From: a virus
Length of the DNA: 38,509 nt
Strand: one strand, 5' to 3'
IMG/VR virus record: IMGVR_UViG_3300033149_004340
Coordinates: 1 to 38,509 of that record
Shown here: positions 34,559 to 38,509 of the stretch, piece after piece
Layout: every line of letters begins with the position of its first letter
How positions within the stretch are numbered: position 1 is the stretch's first letter
Translations under genes and position numbers: made by a program
Notes under the pieces: generated by a model
What the model was told of the DNA's origin: nothing
The model's input: the letters and a program-made list of their open reading frames with translations, nothing else
The model's database searches: none

Positions 34559-34774
34559 CTATCCTTCCCACGTTCCTGCAAGCCAGTCCAAGGGCACCCC
34601 CAGGGCCTTCGCTATCTGAACCGCGTTGGTCAGTGAGGGCTCTCGCCGGCCCGTTTCGAAGTGGGATAAATGAGTGCGATCCATTTGAGGAACGATTAGC
34701 TCTCCGAGTTCTTTTTGGGTAAGCCCCCGCCAGTGGCGGGCCTGTCGTAATCTCTCAGCGAATAGTTTTACCAT
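34559..34774 (-). CDS. XRE-family helix-turn-helix regulator, 71 aa
   Basis: The protein is essentially one lambda-repressor-like HTH domain: LTQKELGELIV (18-28), then DRTHLSHFETGRREPSLTNA (32-51) as recognition and loop region. It probably controls phage transcription, perhaps its own operon. The ATG at 34774 overlaps the end of the M15 gene, with GGGAG upstream. No integrase or partner repressor is seen, so lysogeny is not supported by it. Confidence 0.85.
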   Translation of the reverse strand: MVKLFAERLRQARHWRGLTQKELGELIVPQMDRTHLSHFETGRREPSLTNAVQIAKALGVPLDWLAGTWEG

Positions 34775-35472
34775 CTTACTCTCCCTCTTGGGTCTAAGAC
34801 GTGAACGTGTATCCAGACCTTGCGGCCGGTGCCTTCACAGGCGGGGCAGCCTTTCCATCCCCCCAAATCTCCTCTACCTCCGCAGTCCTTGCACTCCTCA
34901 TCATACAGATGCCATCCGCCGTAGTGAATAGGCTCATACAGGGCGTTCAGGGCTTCCATTGCGGGGATGTCCAGGGTCCAGGGGGCGACATTTTCTCCGT
35001 TACACCGGCGGCAAGGCATGGTGCCCGTGCCCATCGGATCCCCTGGGATTGGGTCGGAGCCGTCGTGGTAAGCGGGTCTGCGTCCCGTGCCGTGGCATTC
35101 AGGGCAAACCTCTCGTCTTTTCACCTGGAAATCACAGGCGAAAGAGAAGTGCAGAAGTTTCTTGCCGCTATAGAACCATTCAAACGCGGGGTCGAAAATT
35201 ATCTCACTGCCCTCCGCGACGCGCCTCGGTAGGTGCCAGCTCTTCTTCGCGCCGCCCACCGCAGCGTTATGCTTGGGGCAACGGCATCCGGACGTGGGGA
35301 ATAGGCCATATTCCAAAGGCATATTGCCCAACCTTGCGTAATGCACATTCAACCACGCCCGCATCTGTTCCAGCATGGCTACGACTGATGGGTGTATATT
35401 GTCCCAACCGCAACAGGGACAAGCGAATTCTCGACGGCTAAAGTGGGGGCTAAGGTCTCCCATCATTTTCAT
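34768..35472 (-). CDS. M15 peptidase (possible endolysin) with two DnaJ-like zinc-knuckle insertions
   Basis: This 234-aa protein has the M15A D-Ala-D-Ala carboxypeptidase layout: LSPHFSRREFACPCCG (7-22), SGCRCPKHN (61-69), His80 (KKSWH), Asp114 (ACDF) and IHVHV with His222/His224, which supply the zinc ligands. Family members cut peptidoglycan stem peptides and often serve as phage endolysins. Two insertions interrupt it: 119-165 with CPECHGTG and CRRCNG, and 191-217 with CKDCGGRG and CPACEGTG. Each carries four cysteines, enough for its own zinc. Candidate starts are the ATG at 35472 and two ATGs shortly after it. No signal peptide or membrane anchor is seen. Confidence 0.75.
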   Translation of the reverse strand: MKMMGDLSPHFSRREFACPCCGWDNIHPSVVAMLEQMRAWLNVHYARLGNMPLEYGLFPTSGCRCPKHNAAVGGAKKSWHLPRRVAEGSEIIFDPAFEWFYSGKKLLHFSFACDFQVKRREVCPECHGTGRRPAYHDGSDPIPGDPMGTGTMPCRRCNGENVAPWTLDIPAMEALNALYEPIHYGGWHLYDEECKDCGGRGDLGGWKGCPACEGTGRKVWIHVHVLDPRGRVRW

Positions 35473-35699
35473 TCCTCCGTTTCTTGGCGAGCCTCCTCGT
35501 CGCGCTGATACCTACCCCTTGGGCGGATATACGAGAGCTTTCCGTCCGGATTGCAGTCCGGGCAGGGAATAGGCTTCACCAACCCCATCGTTACAGACAG
35601 GGCGCTCTGCACGGGCAACGTTTCCCAAACCCACCACGCGCTCTGCTCATCGTCGTTGGCTATAAAATGGCAGTCGTCGCATCGGTCACACTTGCTCAT
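35469..35699 (-). CDS. Cysteine-rich small protein, 76 aa
   Basis: The N-terminus has CDRCDDCHF (4-12) and the C-terminal half has PCPDCNPDGK, which could together hold one zinc. The tail is Glu/Arg-rich. The ATG at 35699 lies inside the end of the upstream gene, with its ribosome binding site GAGGAG formed by the codons of EE in that gene's C-terminal EEAPDEQV. Its stop overlaps the next start (ATGA). Function unknown. It belongs to a run of cysteine-rich genes between 32.6 and 36.7 kb. Confidence 0.65.
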   Translation of the reverse strand: MSKCDRCDDCHFIANDDEQSAWWVWETLPVQSALSVTMGLVKPIPCPDCNPDGKLSYIRPRGRYQRDEEARQETEE

Positions 35700-35949
35700 C
35701 AGGGGCCTCCTCGTCCGGACCTTCCCAAAGCGCCTCTTCCTCGGCTTCGGATAGCTTGCCGGGGTAGCTGATTACCTGCATCCCACCTCGGTCAAAAGTG
35801 GCGACGAATTGTTCTTTGTGCCTGCCGTTGCTCACGCGCACGAGTGCCCTACCCTCATTGGAGTTTCCCAGGGGCTCTCTGCTCACCCACACCATTACAT
35901 TCCCAGCATCTATCCACAGCGACTCGCCGTGATTTGTCTCAATCTTCAT
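35686..35949 (-). CDS. Hypothetical protein, 87 aa
   Basis: The start is the ATG at 35949 inside the end of the upstream gene (GAAGGAG formed by its TGKE codons). A longer frame starting at 36018 was rejected because it lacks a ribosome binding site and runs over the upstream gene. The product is beta-rich (NVMVWVSREPLGNSNEGRAL), without cysteines, and ends in EEAPDEQV. No family recognised. Confidence 0.6.
   Translation of the reverse strand: MKIETNHGESLWIDAGNVMVWVSREPLGNSNEGRALVRVSNGRHKEQFVATFDRGGMQVISYPGKLSEAEEEALWEGPDEEAPDEQV
35697..35715 (-). promoter_or_regulatory. Shine-Dalgarno embedded in the upstream CDS end (third junction copy)
   Basis: On the minus strand the element reads GACGAGGAGGCCCCTGATG. 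It encodes DEEAPD near the end of the 87-aa protein and gives GAGGAG and the ATG of the 76-aa gene. It resembles the elements at 32620-32641 and 35947-35968 but the upstream knuckle codons are absent. Confidence 0.55.
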
Positions 35950-36742
35950 CGGGGGCCTCCTTCCCGGTGCCCCCGCAGTCGGGGCAGATATCACGACACT
36001 GGATAGGGTATAAGTCACCTTCTCGGTCAGGGTCGCCAGAGTCTAGGGCCATTTCTCGGGTGACCGGTGCAAGCTCTTCCCACTCGACCTCGCAGCGACC
36101 TTTGCACGTCGGGCACACCCCGACCTCCGAACTATCATGCTTTACTTCCATTTCTCGGCGGGCCTCAGCCTTCTCCACATACTCAGGATCACCAATAACC
36201 CAAGCACCCTCTTTGGCGGAATCTGCTACAAGCTCTTTGAACTCTCGCCAGCATCTTGCGTCCCGCTCTGCGATGGCGAGGTCCCGCTTGAGGCTTATTA
36301 TTTCCCTATCTTTATTCATGCATAGAACGTAAAGTTCCTGGGCAGCGAGCGCTTGTGCTTGCGCTTGCAATAGATATCCGCGCTTCGCCCGGTTCGCCCT
36401 TAAAAAGAGTTCTCGGTCCCGCCTTCCAAGCAACACCAGTCGATTATGGTCGTCCTCCCATCCCTGTTCCAACTCCTCCACCCTGGCCTTGAGCCGGTCC
36501 CTCTCGGCCTCTAGATCTTGCAGAGCAATCCTCAGACGAGCTATCGTGGAGGCTAGTTCTCTGGTTCGCAACAACCGCTTGACCGAAGCTTCCTCGTTCT
36601 CGGTCTTAAGTCCCTCGCTCCGGTTTTCACGGTGCAGTTGCTCAACCTCGGACTCCTGGTAGCGAGCTCGAAATTCCTCGTTTTCTCGCTGATAGCTGGC
36701 TATTATTTTATGCCTGTATCTCCGGTAAAGTTGACCGATCAT
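35939..36742 (-). CDS. Coiled-coil protein with C-terminal DnaJ-like zinc knuckle, 267 aa
   Basis: Residues about 20-120 and 130-175 form long coiled coils (for example EEASVKRLLRTRELASTIAR). The C-terminus has CPTCKG followed by CRDICPDCGGTGKE, two CxxCxG elements that can form a DnaJ-like zinc site. The ATG at 36742 overlaps the stop of the preceding 63-aa gene. The end overlaps the next gene, whose ribosome binding site is encoded by its TGKE codons. It may be a scaffold for protein complexes; function unknown. Confidence 0.65.
   Translation of the reverse strand: MIGQLYRRYRHKIIASYQRENEEFRARYQESEVEQLHRENRSEGLKTENEEASVKRLLRTRELASTIARLRIALQDLEAERDRLKARVEELEQGWEDDHNRLVLLGRRDRELFLRANRAKRGYLLQAQAQALAAQELYVLCMNKDREIISLKRDLAIAERDARCWREFKELVADSAKEGAWVIGDPEYVEKAEARREMEVKHDSSEVGVCPTCKGRCEVEWEELAPVTREMALDSGDPDREGDLYPIQCRDICPDCGGTGKEAPDED
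35947..35968 (-). promoter_or_regulatory. Shine-Dalgarno and start embedded in the upstream CDS end (second junction copy)
   Basis: On the minus strand the element reads ACCGGGAAGGAG, then GCC, then CCCGATG. It encodes TGKEAPD in the 267-aa gene and gives GGAAGGAG plus the ATG of the 87-aa gene. It differs from the polymerase junction (32620-32641) only in the codon between the two blocks (GCC versus ATC). Confidence 0.7.
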
Positions 36743-36930
36743 TCATTCGTCCTCTGCATTACCGCTATGTCTATTCCCGCCTCAGTCCTAAAGTATTCCG
36801 CAGTGTTGTGATGATCGGAAAAACGGGCGACAACTCCCGCTGCCATTTCCAGAGCCCGCTTCTCAACTTCAAGCTCGGCTTCAAGCTCCCGGATGCGGGC
36901 TTTTGCCTCTTGCAATTCTTTCTCGACCAT
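36739..36930 (-). CDS. Small coiled-coil protein, 63 aa
   Basis: Residues 1-35 form an amphipathic coiled coil (KELQEAKARIRELEAELEVE), followed by a short hydrophilic tail. GAGGAGAG precedes the ATG at 36930, and the stop overlaps the start of the 267-aa coiled-coil gene (ATGA). The two may form a complex through their coiled coils, which is inference. No known family. Confidence 0.55.
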   Translation of the reverse strand: MVEKELQEAKARIRELEAELEVEKRALEMAAGVVARFSDHHNTAEYFRTEAGIDIAVMQRTNE

Positions 36931-36951
36931 TTCCGCGCTCTCTCCTCTTGA

Positions 36952-37737
36952 TCAATCGTCTCTCTTCCTTACCTCATCGAGTTCATGAACCGCCAACCAT
37001 ATACGAGTTACCAACAGCTGTAACTGGCGCTTTACCTCTTCGATAGAAGGGTTCTCCATAACGGCCGGCATGTGAGGCTTAAGTTCTCGCTCCCATGTCG
37101 CCCGGTATTGGACGAATGCTGGCGGCGTAGGCGGTTGGTTGAGCACGAAGTCGGGCACGATGCCTCGATAGGCTTCCCTGAGACAAGCCTTGTCGGAGGG
37201 CTCGTAATACTCGATAACCTCGCGCCAATCGAGATCGGAGAAGGGCACTCGCAAGTCCAGTTCGAAATACTGGTGGACGATATCGTAGGTCTTACGGACA
37301 TATTCTATCTGTCCCGCCCACCCGTGGAGATAGTCGCGGTCGTGGTAGCCGCCGAAGTGCTCATCCGCACCCTCGCCGATAAAGATAGTCTTGCGCATAT
37401 CCCGGTGGGCGGCGCGGGCCAACCAGTAAGGCCACAGGTTATACCTCGGCTGATCGAACAGGCGAAGTATCTGCGGCAACGTCCGAACGAAGTTCCGAAC
37501 AGGGATGACCTGGTGAGAGAGACTGTAGTGTTCGGCTACCCGACGAGCGGCGTCGGTAATCCCTCCATCATCTACCCCAAAGTCCGCCGTATAGGTCAGG
37601 GGTTCCTCGGGACTCTCTTCCACCACGTGGTGGAGGATGATGGTGCTGTCGATCCCGCCGGAGATGTAGACGGCTGGCCGGGGGCCGAGAGACTGAACGA
37701 CGTGGTAACGGATCATGTCAACGAGAGGACTAGTCAT
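36952..37737 (-). CDS. Asparagine-synthetase-like amidotransferase, no glutaminase domain
   Basis: This 261-aa protein has the PP-loop SGGIDS (26-31) and GEGADEHFGGY (121-131), both diagnostic of the asparagine-synthetase C-terminal domain that adenylates a carboxylate and replaces it with an amide. The N-terminal glutaminase domain, with its catalytic Cys2, is missing. It may therefore use free ammonia or another glutaminase. In sugar clusters such enzymes convert uronic acids to uronamides, which would fit the dehydrogenase/aminotransferase pathway here. The ATG at 37737 overlaps the upstream stop by 8 bp. Confidence 0.8.
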   Translation of the reverse strand: MTSPLVDMIRYHVVQSLGPRPAVYISGGIDSTIILHHVVEESPEEPLTYTADFGVDDGGITDAARRVAEHYSLSHQVIPVRNFVRTLPQILRLFDQPRYNLWPYWLARAAHRDMRKTIFIGEGADEHFGGYHDRDYLHGWAGQIEYVRKTYDIVHQYFELDLRVPFSDLDWREVIEYYEPSDKACLREAYRGIVPDFVLNQPPTPPAFVQYRATWERELKPHMPAVMENPSIEEVKRQLQLLVTRIWLAVHELDEVRKRDD

Positions 37738-37969
37738 CGGAAGTCTCCTTTGCGTTCTGCTCCCTGGCTAAGAGTATTCGGTGATAGCTCTTAATGAGGC
37801 CAATCAGCTTGCCTACCGTAAACAGGACGCCGATAAGCCAAGCGAGCGGTTTCAGGATAAGGCTGATACCGAAAAGGACCAGCAATCCCCCTGCCGGCGC
37901 GTCGAGGGTGTTCAACGTCTCCGCCAGGGCCTTGAGCATCGTTCCAAACTCAGAGGTAAAGGCATCCAT
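37730..37969 (-). CDS. Small two-helix membrane protein, 79 aa
   Basis: The ATG at 37969 follows AAAGGAGA. An upstream in-frame start over the neighbouring gene was rejected. After about 25 polar residues, two hydrophobic segments (GGLLVLFGISLILKPLAWLI, then VGKLIGLI) are consistent with membrane helices. The C-terminus is charged. It sits between another membrane protein and the amidotransferase, so it may be a holin-like protein or part of sugar export or assembly. Function not recognised. Confidence 0.6.
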   Translation of the reverse strand: MDAFTSEFGTMLKALAETLNTLDAPAGGLLVLFGISLILKPLAWLIGVLFTVGKLIGLIKSYHRILLAREQNAKETSDD

Positions 37970-38207
37970 TATCGTCTCCTTTCTCAATGCACCAGATAAT
38001 CCCGGTGAGGATAGAGAGAATAAGAAAAACGACGCCAATAGCGAACAGAAGGGCTCCGATCCAGCCTTCCCCTATCTGCACCCCTATGGTGATGAACACG
38101 GCCGCGAGGGGAGCAGCCGCGACAAAGACTCTTCCTGGTCCGCTAAAGAAGGACCAGAACCCCATGTCCTTCAACCCTATCGAGAAGCACTCAAGAAACG
38201 CTTTCAT
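37950..38207 (-). CDS. Small membrane protein, 85 aa
   Basis: GGAGG precedes the ATG at 38207, which lies 17 bp inside the end of the aminotransferase gene. Two hydrophobic stretches (VFVAAAPLAAVFITIGVQI and IGALLFAIGVVFLILSILTG) suggest two membrane helices with a short loop. Its last 20 bp overlap the next membrane protein gene. Function unknown; the placement inside a sugar operon hints at a role in glycan export or host-membrane change. Confidence 0.6.
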   Translation of the reverse strand: MKAFLECFSIGLKDMGFWSFFSGPGRVFVAAAPLAAVFITIGVQIGEGWIGALLFAIGVVFLILSILTGIIWCIEKGDDNGCLYL

Positions 38208-38509
38208 TAAGCACCTCCATCAGACGGCCAATGACGAAATCCTGATCGGCGTGGGTCAATTCATAATAGAGCGGCAACGCGATGGACCGCGTATGGACCG
38301 CGTGAGCATTCGGGAACTCGGCCGCTCCCGTATACCAGGGACGGAACCGCTCGATCATGTGGAGAGCGTGGGTGCCTTGGCGAGTCATAATGCCGAACCC
38401 TCGTAGTTTCTCCATGATGGTCTCGGCCGCCTTGAACTTCTTGTCATTGATGACGATGACGAATGCTTGCCAGCTGTGACCAGGGTGAGGACGGGGAAGA
38501 GCGAAGAGA
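38191..38509 (-). CDS. DegT/DnrJ/EryC1-type aminotransferase (C-terminal part)
   Basis: The frame is open from the window edge to the stop at 38191, giving 105 residues of the C-terminal domain. It reads HSWQAFVIVIND at the start, then LRGFGIMTRQGTHALHM, FPNAHAVHTRSIALPLYYEL and QDFVIGRLMEVL. This is the typical end of PLP-dependent sugar aminotransferases of the DegT family, such as WbpE/WlbC. They add the 3-amino group after WlbA/WbpB oxidation. The PLP lysine lies outside the window. The 85-aa membrane-protein gene starts inside its end. Confidence 0.8.
   Translation of the reverse strand, partial: LFALPRPHPGHSWQAFVIVINDKKFKAAETIMEKLRGFGIMTRQGTHALHMIERFRPWYTGAAEFPNAHAVHTRSIALPLYYELTHADQDFVIGRLMEVLNESVS

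Noticed and set aside
34559-34774. Lysogeny control module based on the XRE regulator
   Set aside because: No integrase, partner repressor or attachment site is seen, so a single HTH gene does not show lysogeny.
1-38509. tRNA or rRNA genes
   Set aside because: No cloverleaf or rRNA-like stretch was found by eye, and almost all of the window is covered by coding sequence.

Overview
The window is a stretch of a double-stranded DNA tailed-phage genome, most likely podovirus-like. It encodes a small and large terminase pair, a P22-type portal, an acidic scaffold-like protein, an N4-gp56-type major capsid protein, a gp6-like head-tail adaptor, two beta-propeller-like tail-hub proteins, three large internal-virion-type proteins (one of 1634 aa) and a beta-helix tail fibre. 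There is no tail sheath, tape measure or integrase. The host cannot be named. A lipobox lipoprotein and diacetamido-sugar genes suggest a Gram-negative bacterium, which is inference. The DNA is GC-rich by eye. Both ends of the window cut through genes.

Layout. 1-889: three small plus-strand genes of unknown function, the first truncated. 890-1300: a 411-bp non-coding region with a terminator-like hairpin, AGTAAG repeats, a second weak hairpin and a duplicated TTGAC-containing 18-mer, a candidate packaging or promoter region. 1301-26446: plus-strand morphogenesis block (terS, terL, portal, scaffold, capsid, adaptor, tail hub, internal proteins, fibre), ending in a small membrane protein, a lipoprotein and a holin-like protein. 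Between terL and the portal sit a DUF6496-type protein, two left-handed beta-helix acyltransferases and a GT-B glycosyltransferase. 38509-26441: one tightly packed minus-strand operon. In order of transcription it carries a DegT-type aminotransferase (partial), two small membrane proteins, an asparagine-synthetase-like amidotransferase, coiled-coil and cysteine-rich proteins, an M15 peptidase with zinc-knuckle insertions, an XRE regulator, a mini beta-helix protein, a Gfo/Idh/MocA dehydrogenase, more small cysteine-rich proteins, a glycosylase-exonuclease-DNA polymerase fusion, a zinc-ribbon protein, a DUF3987-like ATPase, a GT2-TPR glycosyltransferase and an MT-A70 adenine methyltransferase.

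How the genes work together. The aminotransferase, dehydrogenase and WbpD/WlbB-like N-acetyltransferase are three successive activities of the known route to UDP-2,3-diacetamido-2,3-dideoxy uronic acids. With two glycosyltransferases and an amidotransferase, the phage appears to carry much of a pathway for making and placing an unusual amino sugar. The target (virion, host surface or DNA) cannot be read from sequence. The replication core is the polymerase fusion plus the DUF3987 ATPase. Lysis would rest on the plus-strand holin/lipoprotein cassette and possibly the distant M15 peptidase.

The most unusual things are: (1) recurrent DnaJ-like CxxCxGxG knuckles in the 32.6-36.7 kb operon, two of them inserted inside the M15 peptidase; (2) gene junctions there in which the codons of a shared C-terminal peptide also form the Shine-Dalgarno and start of the next gene; (3) a HEXXH zincin motif inside the 1634-aa internal protein; (4) the polymerase fusion, which lacks Fe-S cysteines and has His in the O-helix; (5) the GT2-TPR and methyltransferase reading frames, which overlap by about 300 bp as if frameshifted apart.
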